A stretch of DNA of 64,000 nucleotides from Methanobrevibacter arboriphilus (GCF_019669925.1 NZ_AP019779.1:124001-188000), one strand, 5' to 3'; shown: positions 27,661 through 37,685, counted from the stretch's first letter. Notes: generated by a model not told the origin, from the sequence alone. A program made the numbers and translations.

Positions 27661-28095
27661 ATGGATTCTAATTTAAAAGAAGAATTTGAAAGAATTAAAA
27701 AAGAATTATCTAAAACAAAAACTGAATTAGAATTAGTTGAAAATAAATTAGAATATTGTCAAAATCGTTTATTAGATATTAGAAATGAGAAAGACAATCT
27801 TAAAAAAGAAATCATCAAGTATGAAACTATTGATATTGAAAAAAAATTAAATGATTTTCAAAAATTATCTGATGAATTTTTAAAGCAAAAACATAGATTA
27901 GAAATTACAAAAGAGCTTTTAGATGATTCAAGAGAAGAAATACTTCTTTTAAAAGAAATTATCAATGATTTTAAAAATCTAAGTTCATTTGATTTTATTA
28001 GAAGTAATTATCCTAATAATATTGATGAGTATTTTATAAAATATGAAAAATATGCCAAATATAAAAATAAGGATCATATTAAATATAAAAAATAA
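27661..28095 (+). CDS. Coiled-coil hypothetical protein
   Basis: 144 residues. Residues 1-100 are a nearly continuous charged coiled coil (heptads through LKEEFERIKKELSKTKTELE and ELVENKLEYCQNRLLDIRNE). A short C-terminal part has SSFDFIRSNYPNNIDEYFIKYEKY. No domain name. Start ATG follows GTGATTTAA. Situated between galU and an epimerase, but more than 300 bases from each. Confidence 0.65.
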   Translation: MDSNLKEEFERIKKELSKTKTELELVENKLEYCQNRLLDIRNEKDNLKKEIIKYETIDIEKKLNDFQKLSDEFLKQKHRLEITKELLDDSREEILLLKEIINDFKNLSSFDFIRSNYPNNIDEYFIKYEKYAKYKNKDHIKYKK

Positions 28096-28418
28096 TTAAA
28101 AGAGTATATAATTAAACTATGATAACTATAATAAATTACAATATACAATATATTACATAATTATTATATTACAAAATATTTACATAATATTATTATACAA
28201 TATATAAAAAATATTATATTAAGAATTATATTAAGAAATATTATATTAGGAAATATTATATAAGAAATATTATATTAAGAAATACTATATTACAAAATAT
28301 TTACATAATATCATATTAAATTATTATATACGCAATATATTAGATATAGTAATCTTATAATGATTATAAGAGGTAAATAAACATAAAATCATAAGTATAA
28401 AAGTAATGAGGAGTTTAT
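28096..28418. repeat. Spacer with degenerate AT repeats
   Basis: Imperfect copies of GAAATATTATATTAA(G) run from about 28200 to 28300, mixed with TTACATAATAT(C)ATTA units. GAGGAG precedes the epimerase start. Confidence 0.5.
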
Positions 28419-29360
28419 ATGGAGACACAAAGAATATTAGTTACTGGTGGGGCAGGTTTTATTGGAACTAACTTATGTAATGAATTAAGAAACAGGGGTC
28501 ACGAAGTTTTAGCTTGCGACCTTTTACATAAACCGAGGGATAATTATATTCGTGCTGATGTTGGTAAGTATCGTCAGATTGAACGTGTCTTTGAGGAAAA
28601 TGATGGCTTTGATTTTGTTTATCATTTAGCTGCCGAGTATGGTAGATGGAATGGTGAAGGTTACTATGAAAACTTATGGGAAACTAATGTTATAGGAACT
28701 AAACACATGATTCGCTTACAAGAAAAACTTGGTTTTAAAATGATATTCTTTTCTTCTGCTGAAGTTTATGGTGATTATGATGGAGTTATGAGTGAAGATG
28801 TAATGATCAACAATCCTATAAAGGATACTTATCAAATGAATGATTATGCAATTACTAAATGGGCTGGAGAATTAATGTGTATGAATTCAGCTACAATGTT
28901 TGAAACTGAAACTGTTAGAGTTCGTCCTGTAAATTGTTATGGTCCTTATGAAGAATATTCTCCATATAAAGGATTTATCCCGATTTTTATTTATAAAGCT
29001 CTTCATAATCAAGGTTATGATGTTTATGAAGGACATAAACGTATTATTGATTATGTTGGAGATACTGCAAATACCTTTGCTAATATTGTAGATAATTTCA
29101 TTCCTGGTGAAGTATATAATGTTGGAAGTAAGCAAGAATGGGAAAAAGATATTAGAGAATATTCTGATATTGTTCTTAATGCAGTAGGTATAGATGACTC
29201 TCTTGTAACTTATCATGAGGCTGAGCCTTTCACTACAAAAGTAAAAACTATTGATTTTTCAAAAGCTATTCGTGATTTAAAACATAATCCTAAGGTTTCT
29301 CCTGAAAAAGGAATTGAAAAAACTGTTGAATGGATGAAAGAATTTTATAATATCGATTAG
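28419..29360 (+). CDS. NAD-dependent nucleotide-sugar epimerase/dehydratase (SDR)
   Basis: 313 residues, extended short-chain dehydrogenase fold. N-terminal NAD-binding TGGAGFIGTNL (residues 8-18), DVAYHLAAE-like FVYHLAAEYGR, and the catalytic Y-x3-K as NDYAITKWAGE (about residues 140-150) with an upstream SSAEVYG serine. Acts on a nucleotide-activated sugar such as a UDP- or GDP-hexose; the exact substrate cannot be told. It is 21 bases before a GT2 glycosyltransferase and shares the region with galU, so a role in surface glycan synthesis is likely. Confidence 0.88.
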   Translation: METQRILVTGGAGFIGTNLCNELRNRGHEVLACDLLHKPRDNYIRADVGKYRQIERVFEENDGFDFVYHLAAEYGRWNGEGYYENLWETNVIGTKHMIRLQEKLGFKMIFFSSAEVYGDYDGVMSEDVMINNPIKDTYQMNDYAITKWAGELMCMNSATMFETETVRVRPVNCYGPYEEYSPYKGFIPIFIYKALHNQGYDVYEGHKRIIDYVGDTANTFANIVDNFIPGEVYNVGSKQEWEKDIREYSDIVLNAVGIDDSLVTYHEAEPFTTKVKTIDFSKAIRDLKHNPKVSPEKGIEKTVEWMKEFYNID

Positions 29361-29381
29361 TTTTTAAAATAAGGTAATAAA

Positions 29382-30293
29382 ATGAGTAAAATTGTAGCTA
29401 TTATCCCTGCATTTAATGAAGAAGTTGCTTTAGGAAGTGTTATCTTAAGAACTTTACAATATGTGGATAAGGTTATTGTTGTTAATGATGGAAGTTCTGA
29501 TAAAACTGAAGATGTGGCTAAATTAGCTGGTGCTGAAGTTATTTCTCATTCTAGTAATTTAGGGAAAGGTCAGGGATTAAAATCAGGATTTGACTTTGTT
29601 CAAGCATCCAACGAGAATAATAATTATGATGAATTTTTTAGTATAATAGTTACAATTGATGGTGATGGTCAAAATAACCCTGATGAGATTCCACAACTTG
29701 TTGCACCTATAATTTCAGGTGAAGCTGATTTTGTTAATGGTAGTAGATATATAGAAGGTTCAAAAGAAGATGATACTCCTGGATATAGGCGTGTAGGTCA
29801 AAAAGTTTTAGATAAAGCTACTAATATATCTTCAGGATTAAATATTACTGATTCTCAAAGTGGTTTCAGAGCATTTTCAAAAAAAACTATTCCTTTTTTT
29901 AAGCTTAATGATTCTGGTTTTGGAATTGAAAGTGAAATGCTTTCTGATGCTGCTGAAGCTGGAATCAAAGTTGTTGAAGTTCCAATAACTGTCCGATATG
30001 ATTTAAATGGGTCTACTGAAAATCCTATTACTCATGGAGTTGGCGTTCTTTTAAAAATAATTAAGGGTATGGAACTTAGAAGACCTCTTATTTACTTTAC
30101 ATTACCAGGGTTTATAATTTTCTTAATAGGAATTATTAGTGAGATATGGTTTTTAAATGACTATTTAAATGGCACAAGTATTAATTTTGGCCCTACTGTT
30201 ATAGCTATAATGTTAATAATAGTAGGATTATTTTTAATGTTAAATGGGATTCTTTTAGATTCTATTAGAAAATTAATTAATAGGAAATTATAA
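29382..30293 (+). CDS. Family 2 glycosyltransferase (dolichol-phosphate-sugar synthase-like)
   Basis: 303 residues. GT-A catalytic domain: IPAFNEEVALG at the N-terminus, VNDGSSDKTEDVA (nucleotide binding), VTIDGDGQNNPDEIPQL (metal/donor-binding acidic motif) and GFGIESEMLSDA near the acceptor site. Two C-terminal transmembrane helices (about 232-252 and 262-285) anchor it to the membrane. Such enzymes load sugars onto polyprenyl phosphate. Cotranscribed with the epimerase (21-base gap). Confidence 0.88.
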   Translation: MSKIVAIIPAFNEEVALGSVILRTLQYVDKVIVVNDGSSDKTEDVAKLAGAEVISHSSNLGKGQGLKSGFDFVQASNENNNYDEFFSIIVTIDGDGQNNPDEIPQLVAPIISGEADFVNGSRYIEGSKEDDTPGYRRVGQKVLDKATNISSGLNITDSQSGFRAFSKKTIPFFKLNDSGFGIESEMLSDAAEAGIKVVEVPITVRYDLNGSTENPITHGVGVLLKIIKGMELRRPLIYFTLPGFIIFLIGIISEIWFLNDYLNGTSINFGPTVIAIMLIIVGLFLMLNGILLDSIRKLINRKL

Positions 30294-30368
30294 TGCATTA
30301 AGATTAATATAGATTAATATTAACTATATAACTATATTTAGTTTAATAAAACTATATTAGTATTAAAT

Positions 30369-30716
30369 TTAAAATTCTTCCAATTCTTCTTCTATTGTAT
30401 CCCAAAATTCACATGCCCAGCTGGCTTCTCCATCAATAATCATATCTAAAAGTCTTAATTGACCATTAGCTAATCTAAATAATCGATAATCAGTTTGTTG
30501 TTTTTTCTTTTTCCCTTGTTCTTTATTACAATCTAAATATAATCCTTCTGAATAATTTTCTTCAAAATCACCAGACTTTACAAAATCTCCAACTAAGGAA
30601 TATCCATTAGAAACACTTTTATCTAATTTTTCAATGGTTTTAAGCCAACCACCTTCACTTCTAAATTTCATTCCAGGATCAATGTTTGTTATCTCTTTTT
30701 GCCAGTTTAATATCAT
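30369..30716 (-). CDS. Hypothetical protein
   Basis: 115 residues, soluble, acidic C-terminus (WDTIEEELEEF). It has the tryptophan-containing segments FRSEGGWLKTIEKLDKS and DGEASWACEFW and a lysine run (QGKKKKQQ) in a loop. No family recognised. Start ATG follows GAGGGTTTTAT on the minus strand. Convergent with the glycosyltransferase, divergent from rnc. Confidence 0.6.
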   Translation of the reverse strand: MILNWQKEITNIDPGMKFRSEGGWLKTIEKLDKSVSNGYSLVGDFVKSGDFEENYSEGLYLDCNKEQGKKKKQQTDYRLFRLANGQLRLLDMIIDGEASWACEFWDTIEEELEEF

Positions 30717-31540
30717 ATAAAACCCTCTTAAACTTTTTTAAATTTTAAATTCTCAAACTTTAGAATTTTAAATTATTAAATTTCTAAAGTTTAATAGAAT
30801 TATAACTATTTATTATAATTATTATAATAAAAAAATTATGAACATAAAATAGAGTATACTATTTTATTACATAATTATTCATGTTTATCCATTTCGTAAC
30901 TATTTATCCTTAATAAAGATATAATTAAAGAAATATTATTAAAATATTATTAAAATATTATTTTAATTTGTGGAAAATATCTTTATCTTATGATTTATAG
31001 CTATTTACAGAAATATAAGGAATTACCAATTTTTTCAATAAGGATCGTAACTTATTGAAAAATATAGTATATAAAATAAAATATAAATGAATAATCCTAG
31101 AGCATATGATAAGTATTCTTTGAATTAATATTTTTTAAATTAATTTTATTTAAATTAATTTTCTTTAATTAATTTTTATTTAAAATATTAACAATAATAG
31201 CTATTTTTAATACTATGATTATTTATTATAATAATATTTATACTATATATTAACAAAGATAATATTATAGTATATTAAATATATCTATTATAGCAAAAAT
31301 ATATAATGATATGATAATTAATAATATTATATGATAATTACATTAATGTTAAATAATTAGATAATTTTTTATAACATAATATAATATTTCAATTGAGTAA
31401 TTTTATTTAGATAAATTTATTTTTACGTTATTAGATAATTTTATTTAGATAATATTGCTATCATTTTATATTGAATATTATTTATAATAATTACAATGAT
31501 TTTATTTCAATTTTAATAAATTATAAATATTCGTGATTTA
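30717..31540. other. Long divergent spacer with an inverted repeat
   Basis: 824 bases without a gene. Apart from the 12-bp inverted repeat at 31031-31062, it holds AT repeats (ATTATTAAAATATTA near 30940; AATTAATTTT(A/C)TTTAA near 31140-31180). GTGATTTA precedes rnc. Confidence 0.45.
31031..31062. other. 12-bp perfect inverted repeat with 8-base loop
   Basis: TTTTTCAATAAG-GATCGTAA-CTTATTGAAAAA. It stands about 315 bases upstream of the hypothetical gene on the minus strand and 480 upstream of rnc. It could be an operator, a terminator of an unseen transcript (it ends in As on one strand and Ts on the other), or a small-RNA hairpin. Confidence 0.5.
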
Positions 31541-32203
31541 ATGAAGATACTTGATAAATTTAATATAATTCCAAACAATCCTAAACTTTTTAATATGGCT
31601 TTTATGCATAAATCTTATGGTGTAAAACATAATATTAGCTATGACTATGAAAGATTAGAGTTTTTAGGGGATGCTGTACTTAGTATGATTGTTTCAGAGT
31701 ACTTATATAAAAAATATAAAAACATTGGAGAGGGAAATTTAACTAAATTAAGGTCTAATTATGTTTGTGAAACTGCATTAGCTAACTATTCTCATGAATT
31801 AGGCCTAACAAATATGATAAAATTAGAACTTGATGATAATAAAGTTAGTATAAATGAAATTTTTTCAATTAGTGCAGATGTTTTTGAATCTCTTCTTGGT
31901 GCAATTTACTTAGATCAGGGTATAGAAAAAACTAGAGAATTTCTTTCACAAACTGTTTTCCCTGCTATTGATGAAGAAATAATATTTTTCAGTGATTTTA
32001 AATCTAAAATTAAAGAGTATGGCGATGCTAACGAGCTTAATGTGGAATATAAACTAATCGAAGAATATGGTGCGCCTCATGATAAAACTTTTGTTATAGG
32101 AATATTGGTTGATGATGAGGAAATCGGAATAGGAACTGGTAAAAGTAAGAAAGAAGCTGAGCAAATTGCTGCACAAAAAGCTATTGAAAAATTAGGAATT
32201 TAA
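31541..32203 (+). CDS. rnc: Ribonuclease III
   Basis: 220 residues, the normal bacterial length. RNase III cuts double-stranded RNA. The catalytic domain (1-150) has the signature YERLEFLGDAVLSMIV (about residues 36-51) and the second acidic pair DVFESLLGAIYLD (about 112-124). A C-terminal dsRNA-binding domain ends GTGKSKKEAEQIAAQKAIEKLG. All four acidic active-site residues appear present. Most archaea lack RNase III, so this gene is likely of bacterial origin. Start ATG after GTGATTTA. Confidence 0.93.
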   Translation: MKILDKFNIIPNNPKLFNMAFMHKSYGVKHNISYDYERLEFLGDAVLSMIVSEYLYKKYKNIGEGNLTKLRSNYVCETALANYSHELGLTNMIKLELDDNKVSINEIFSISADVFESLLGAIYLDQGIEKTREFLSQTVFPAIDEEIIFFSDFKSKIKEYGDANELNVEYKLIEEYGAPHDKTFVIGILVDDEEIGIGTGKSKKEAEQIAAQKAIEKLGI

Positions 32204-32478
32204 TAGTGTTGTAATATGAATTAACAATATTATAATTAGAATATTATAATTAGAATATTTTAATTAAAAATATTATAAAGATATAATACTATATGGTTAT
32301 TAATAAGTATTATATTAAAAATGTAGATAAATATTATTGTTAAAAGTAGTATAATGTTAAAGTATTATAGTTAAGAATATAACTAAAAATATAACTAAAA
32401 ATATTATAATTAAAAATAGAAATAAATTAAGTTTATTGATGGATAAATTTGTCTGATTTAAAATATTAAAATATAAAA

Positions 32479-32847
32479 TTAATTGTTTTTGGATCTATAG
32501 TCTTCAATAGCTTTTTGGAGAGCATCTGCAGCTAGATTAGAACAATGCATTTTAACTTTTGGAAGACCATCAAGAGAATCAGCTACATCATCTCTACTAA
32601 TAGCATATGCTTCATCAACTGTTTTTCCTTTAGCTAATTCAGTTATCATACTACTTGTAGCTATAGCTGCACCACAACCAAATGTTTTAAATTTTATATC
32701 ATCAATTTTATCATCTTTTACTTTAATATAAATAGTCATCATATCTCCACAAGTAGGGTTTCCTACAGTTCCTTCTCCATCAGGATTTTCAATTTCCCCT
32801 ACATTCCTAGGATTAGTAAAATGATCCATAACCTTTTCTGAGTACAT
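32479..32847 (-). CDS. iscU: Fe-S cluster scaffold IscU/NifU N-domain
   Basis: 122 residues. Scaffold on which cysteine desulfurase sulfur and iron assemble into [2Fe-2S]/[4Fe-4S] clusters. All three ligand cysteines are visible: NPTCGD (about 33), FGCGAAIA (about 59) and MHCSNLA (about 101), with the conserved Asp after the first. Start ATG follows AAGGTGAAAAT. It lies 148 bases downstream of nifS on the same strand, forming an ISC-like pair. Confidence 0.95.
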   Translation of the reverse strand: MYSEKVMDHFTNPRNVGEIENPDGEGTVGNPTCGDMMTIYIKVKDDKIDDIKFKTFGCGAAIATSSMITELAKGKTVDEAYAISRDDVADSLDGLPKVKMHCSNLAADALQKAIEDYRSKNN

Positions 32848-32995
32848 ATTTTCACCTTAAAAATTTTCTATTTGATAATATAATATCTTATTTGATAGTA
32901 TTAATTGTTTATATTTATTTTTTAATGTTTATAAGATTTTACTTTTAAGAGATAATTAACATCTAATTATATAAGTATATTATATAGTATATTAA

Positions 32996-34198
32996 TCAGA
33001 TATCACATCTTTTTGTATTATCTTTCAATAAAGACTCTTCTTTCTCCCAGATTGAAGACATACTTCTAAGTTTTTCAACAATTGGAGGTATTTCTTTAAT
33101 AACAGTATCAACTTCTTCTTCTGTATTTTCAGGACCAATTGTTAATCTTAAAGACCCGTGTGAATCAACATCTTCTAAACCTATAGCTTTTAAAACATGG
33201 GAAGCAGTAAGTTTCTTAGATGAACATGCGGACCCAGTTGAACCATCAATTCCTTTCGCATCAAGCATAAGTACTAATGATTCGCCTTCAATTCCTGTGA
33301 ATCTGAAATTTATATTTCCTGGAAGCCTTTTTTCAATATTTCCGTTTATATAAGACTTTTCAACAGAATTTAATATTCCATCAATTAGCTTATTTCTAAG
33401 ATTTGTTATATAAGGAATATTTTCATCTAATTCTTCTTTTGCTAGTCTACAAGCTTCACCTAAACCAACGATTCCTGCAACATTTTCAGTACCTGGAGAT
33501 AAATCTTTTTCTTGACCTCCTCCATATAAGATAGGTTCTAATCTAGTTCTTTTCCTTATATATAATGCTCCAACTCCTTTTGGTCCATATATTTTGTGTG
33601 ATGATATAGATAATAAATCAACGTTTAATTCATTTACATCAACTGGGATTTTTCCAACACTTTGAACTGCATCACTGTGGAATTTAATATTGTTTTCTTT
33701 AGCTATTTTTCCAATTTCTGCTATAGGTTGAATTGTTCCAATTTCATTGTTAGCATGCATGATTGTTATTAGTATAGTTTCTTCCTTTATTGCTGATTTT
33801 AAATCTTCTACTTTAACAATTCCTTCTTCATAAACTGGAAGATAAGTAACTTCAAATCCTTTTTTTTCAAGTGCAGAACAGGTTTCCATTACTGCAGGAT
33901 GTTCGATAGCTGAGGTTATAATATGGTTTCCTTTCCCAGCATTATTTAGTTTATAAGCAATTCCTTGGATAGCAATATTGTCAGATTCAGTTCCACCACT
34001 TGTAAATATTATTTCATCATTATTTGCACCAATTAATTTAGCTACATTTTCTCTAGCTTCTTCCATTCCTGCTTTTGCTTCTCTTCCAAGAGAATAGAAC
34101 GTAGATGCATTTCCAAAAGATTTTGTAAAATAGGGTTCCATAACTTCAAATACTTCTTTTCTCACAGGTGCTGTGGCTGAATGATCCATATATATCAT
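32996..34198 (-). CDS. nifS: Cysteine desulfurase NifS/IscS
   Basis: 400 residues. A PLP enzyme that takes sulfur from cysteine for Fe-S assembly. DHSATAPVRKEV starts the fold; TSGGTESDN binds PLP phosphate; SSHKIYGPKG holds the PLP lysine; GSACSSKK carries the persulfide cysteine. Start ATG follows AAGGAGCGATATT. Upstream of iscU; likely one operon. The tail after about residue 375 (SSIWEKEESLLKDNTKRCD) is an extra extension ending in a cysteine. Confidence 0.95.
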   Translation of the reverse strand: MIYMDHSATAPVRKEVFEVMEPYFTKSFGNASTFYSLGREAKAGMEEARENVAKLIGANNDEIIFTSGGTESDNIAIQGIAYKLNNAGKGNHIITSAIEHPAVMETCSALEKKGFEVTYLPVYEEGIVKVEDLKSAIKEETILITIMHANNEIGTIQPIAEIGKIAKENNIKFHSDAVQSVGKIPVDVNELNVDLLSISSHKIYGPKGVGALYIRKRTRLEPILYGGGQEKDLSPGTENVAGIVGLGEACRLAKEELDENIPYITNLRNKLIDGILNSVEKSYINGNIEKRLPGNINFRFTGIEGESLVLMLDAKGIDGSTGSACSSKKLTASHVLKAIGLEDVDSHGSLRLTIGPENTEEEVDTVIKEIPPIVEKLRSMSSIWEKEESLLKDNTKRCDI

Positions 34199-34927
34199 AA
34201 TATCGCTCCTTTGATTAGTTTACTATATAATATTTTTTATTATATAATTTTATTATATAATATTTTTATTATTTATTTAAATATTAAATTTTAGGTTATT
34301 TTTTATCATTATATATAAAAATTAATCAGTAATATATCAATAGTTATTATCTTTTTCTTTTATATTAAAACTATTGAAAATTTAATAATATATTTATTTT
34401 TTAAATATAATTTTAATAGAATTTTAAATTATACTTTTAAATATATTTTTATTATTCTTATTATTCTCATTATTCTAAAAAAACTTTATTTTTATTATTC
34501 TATTTTTTTATTAGATATATTAATATTAGATATATTAGTATTGAATGTATTTTTATTAGATATATTATTATTAAAGATATCTTTATTAAAAATATTTTTA
34601 TTAGAGATATTTATAGTTTTAATATGATTTTTTAACTTATAATCATTATTAATTAACTTGATTAATATAGTTTAACTGATTAATATAGTTATAACTTTAT
34701 AAAAACAATTTTCGTATACAATTTTCGTATAGTATAATTTAAGATAATTTAAGAATTTAAAATATATGAAGATAAAAAGAATATTTAATAATTATATAAT
34801 ATATAGGTCTTTTTAATATATTCAATATTAGAAATATTATTGATATTAGAAAATAAAATATACAGACCTGTATACAGACCTATATACAGACATATAAATA
34901 GATAGACTTATAAAATCTGATTTTTAT
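34199..34927. other. Spacer upstream of nifS with repeats
   Basis: Imperfect copies of TTATTAGATATATTA at 34500-34620. Near the cysK end, a TATACAGACCT-type unit is repeated three times (34857-34895), including the palindrome CTGTATACAG at 34868-34877. No gene seen. Confidence 0.5.
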
Positions 34928-35896
34928 TTATAATACATCAGAATATTCTTTATAAATATCTTCAAATACCCAATCCATTGAAAGATATCTTTCACCAGTA
35001 TCAGGTAATATTACTACTATTCTTTTTCCTTTATTCTCCTCTTTTTTAGCTAATTGAATCCCTGCATATGCTGCAGCTCCTGATGAGATTCCTACAAGAA
35101 TTCCTTCTTTTGCAGCTAAGCTTAACATGGTTTTTGAAGCATCTTCATCTTTTACTTGAATAATTTCATCAATTAACTCACTTTGATATATGTCAGGTAC
35201 AAATCCTGCTCCTATTCCTTGTATTTTATGAGGTCCTGGATTTTCTCCAGATAGTACTGGTGAAGATGCAGGTTCAACTGCAACGATTTTAACATCAGGA
35301 TTTTTATCACTTTCTTTTAATTTTTTACCTACTCCAGTTACTGTACCTCCAGTACCTACACCACCTACAACAATATCAACATTTCCATCAGTATCATTCC
35401 AGATTTCTTCAGCTGTAGTATTATAGTGTGTTTCAACATTCACTGGATTTGAAAATTGACGAACTGAGAAACTATTATCAATCTCTTCTAACAATTCATC
35501 AGTTTTTGCTATTGCACCATTCATTCCATTTGCTCCAGGGGTCAATACAATTTCTGCTCCAAAGATAGCTAACAACTTTCTTCTTTCAATTGACATTGTA
35601 TCGGGCATAGTTAAAATAAGTCTATAACCTCTACTAGCTGCAACAAAAGCAAGTCCAATACCAGTATTTCCACTGGTTGGTTCGATAAGTACTGTGTCTT
35701 TATCTATTAAACCTTCTTCTTCAGCTTTGTCAATCATTCCAACAGAAATTCTATCTTTTACACTGCTAAGTGGATTAAAAGACTCTAATTTACCTACTAG
35801 CTCTGCTTTTAAATCAGGGTCTTGATTATTTATTTTTAATAATGGTGTATTTCCTACTAATTCAGATACATTGTTTGCAATTTTTTTACTAGTCAT
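34928..35896 (-). CDS. cysK: Cysteine synthase (O-acetylserine sulfhydrylase)
   Basis: 322 residues. Forms cysteine from O-acetylserine and sulfide. PLP lysine in NPLSSVKDRIS (about 45), phosphate-cup TSGNTGIGLAF (about 72), and GVGTGGTVTGVGK and SGAAA later. Length and motifs match bacterial CysK. Start ATG follows GAGATGAAAAA. Downstream of cysS by 133 bases on the same strand, so probably cotranscribed; its substrate is supplied by cysE at 47 kb. Confidence 0.95.
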   Translation of the reverse strand: MTSKKIANNVSELVGNTPLLKINNQDPDLKAELVGKLESFNPLSSVKDRISVGMIDKAEEEGLIDKDTVLIEPTSGNTGIGLAFVAASRGYRLILTMPDTMSIERRKLLAIFGAEIVLTPGANGMNGAIAKTDELLEEIDNSFSVRQFSNPVNVETHYNTTAEEIWNDTDGNVDIVVGGVGTGGTVTGVGKKLKESDKNPDVKIVAVEPASSPVLSGENPGPHKIQGIGAGFVPDIYQSELIDEIIQVKDEDASKTMLSLAAKEGILVGISSGAAAYAGIQLAKKEENKGKRIVVILPDTGERYLSMDWVFEDIYKEYSDVL

Positions 35897-36029
35897 TTTT
35901 TCATCTCAATATATTTCTTTTTTAATCTATGATTATCTTAATAATTTTGAAATAAATTATTCTTAATCTTTTGAAATAGTTATCTGGTCTCGGATATTGA
36001 TTTTTCTCAATTTCTGGTATTGATTTTTC

Positions 36030-37547
36030 TCAATCTTCGATATTAATTCCTATTTCATTTAATTTATCTCTGATTTCATCAGATAATTGATAATTTTTAG
36101 ATTCTCTTAATTTTTCTCTAGTGTTTATTATAATTTCTAATAACTCAGAAGATTTATCTTCTTCAACTTCCTCTTTTTTATCAAATAAATCAAGCCTAAA
36201 TACAGAATTAAAATCTTTCAAAAGAGATAAAGATTCTTGAATAAATTTATAATCATCTATACCAAGTTCGTTAGCTTCTTTCTCATTTATTATTTTAATA
36301 TTGCTATTGATAGTTTTTGTAAAGCTTAAAATTGTAGCTAATGCTTTTGGAGTGTTAAAATCATCATCCATATTTTTTAAAAATTCTTCTTTAGCTAAAT
36401 TAACTTTATTTAAATTATTTTTATCTAATTTATTTTTATTTAAATTATCTTTATCTAATCTATTTTTATCTAAGTTATTATCTAAAGTATTCTTAGAATT
36501 TTTAGACTCTATTTCATTTGTTTCATTGATAATTTCAATGGAAGAAAATTCTTCTAATTTTATTGAAGTGTCTTTTAAGCTCTCTATTGTTTTATTTAAT
36601 CTATCAAGATTTTTTGAGGCTTGTTCTAATGATTTTGAAGAAAAATCAATAGGACTTCTATAGTGGGTTGATAGTACGAAAAGTCTATATGCCATAGGAT
36701 CCCATTTTTCAAGTAAATCTCTAATTGTTATAAAGTTTCCAAGGGATTTTGACATCTTAACACCATCAACATTTAAGAATCCTGTATGCATCCAATATTT
36801 TACTAGTGGTTCTTTTCCAGAAATTGCTTCCATCTGTGCTATTTCTGCATCATGATGTGGGAATATTAAATCAAGACCTCCACCATGAATATCATATTGA
36901 GGACCAAAGTATTTTTCAGTTATTGCAGTATCTTCAATATGCCAACCAGGCCTACCATTTCCCCATTTGGATTCATAGTATGGATTTTCATTGGTTTTTT
37001 TCCATAAAGCAAAGTCTTTAGGATCTTTTTTTGTTGAATCAACATTTATTCTATGAGAATCAAGCTTTTCTAAATCTCTGTTAGAAAGTTTCCCAAAATC
37101 TTTAAATTTTGAAGTTTCGAAATAAACTCCAGTTTCAGTTTCATAAGCAAATCCTTTATCAATTAATACTTGAATTTGATTGAAAATCTCATTCATATGA
37201 TATGTAGCTCTAGGATAAAGATTTACAGAATCAGCATTAAGCTTTTTCATATCTTCTTTAAACCTTTTTTCGTAATATATAGCTAAATCTGCAGGGTCAG
37301 TATTATTCTCTTTAGCTCGCATGATAATTTTATCATCAATGTCAGTAATATTTTCTATATAAAATACTGAGTATCCAATAAATTCTAAATAGGATTTTAT
37401 CATATCAAAGGCTATATATGTTCGACCATGCCCTATATGAGCATCATCATAAACTGTGGGGCCACAAACAAAGAGATTAATGTTTTTGTTATATTTTTTT
37501 TTTCCAAAGAACTCTTTTTCCCGCTTCATTGTATTATATATTAACAT
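36030..37547 (-). CDS. cysS: Cysteinyl-tRNA synthetase
   Basis: 505 residues. HIGH motif as AHIGHGRTY (about 38-46), KMSKS as VKMSKSLGN (about 265), zinc-ligand CGPTVYDD and the GGGLDLIFPHHDAEIAQ segment are all intact. Between about residues 340 and 395 is an Asn/Lys/Leu/Asp repeat (units like LDKNNLNK) inserted before the helical anticodon-binding domain. It is unusual for the family and is encoded by 18-base imperfect DNA repeats. Start ATG follows AGAGGTAAAAA. Two copies of the TATAACAATTGTTATA palindrome lie upstream. Confidence 0.95.
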   Translation of the reverse strand: MLIYNTMKREKEFFGKKKYNKNINLFVCGPTVYDDAHIGHGRTYIAFDMIKSYLEFIGYSVFYIENITDIDDKIIMRAKENNTDPADLAIYYEKRFKEDMKKLNADSVNLYPRATYHMNEIFNQIQVLIDKGFAYETETGVYFETSKFKDFGKLSNRDLEKLDSHRINVDSTKKDPKDFALWKKTNENPYYESKWGNGRPGWHIEDTAITEKYFGPQYDIHGGGLDLIFPHHDAEIAQMEAISGKEPLVKYWMHTGFLNVDGVKMSKSLGNFITIRDLLEKWDPMAYRLFVLSTHYRSPIDFSSKSLEQASKNLDRLNKTIESLKDTSIKLEEFSSIEIINETNEIESKNSKNTLDNNLDKNRLDKDNLNKNKLDKNNLNKVNLAKEEFLKNMDDDFNTPKALATILSFTKTINSNIKIINEKEANELGIDDYKFIQESLSLLKDFNSVFRLDLFDKKEEVEEDKSSELLEIIINTREKLRESKNYQLSDEIRDKLNEIGINIED

Positions 37548-37669
37548 TTTTTACCTCTTTGATTTTATATATTATTTCTATTAGTTAATATTTGCTATTA
37601 AAAATATTTTTAATATTCCATAAACCACACAAAATGCTTAAATAAAATGAAAATATAATTAATAGTTTA

Positions 37670-37685
37670 TATTACAATTGTTATA
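37670..37685. promoter_or_regulatory. Putative sulfur-regulon operator, cysS proximal
   Basis: TATTACAATTGTTATA, 15 of 16 matches to the palindrome consensus. On the minus strand it lies about 15 bases after a TATA-like TTTATATACT, so it would cover the cysS-cysK transcription start, 123 bases before the cysS ATG. Confidence 0.55.
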
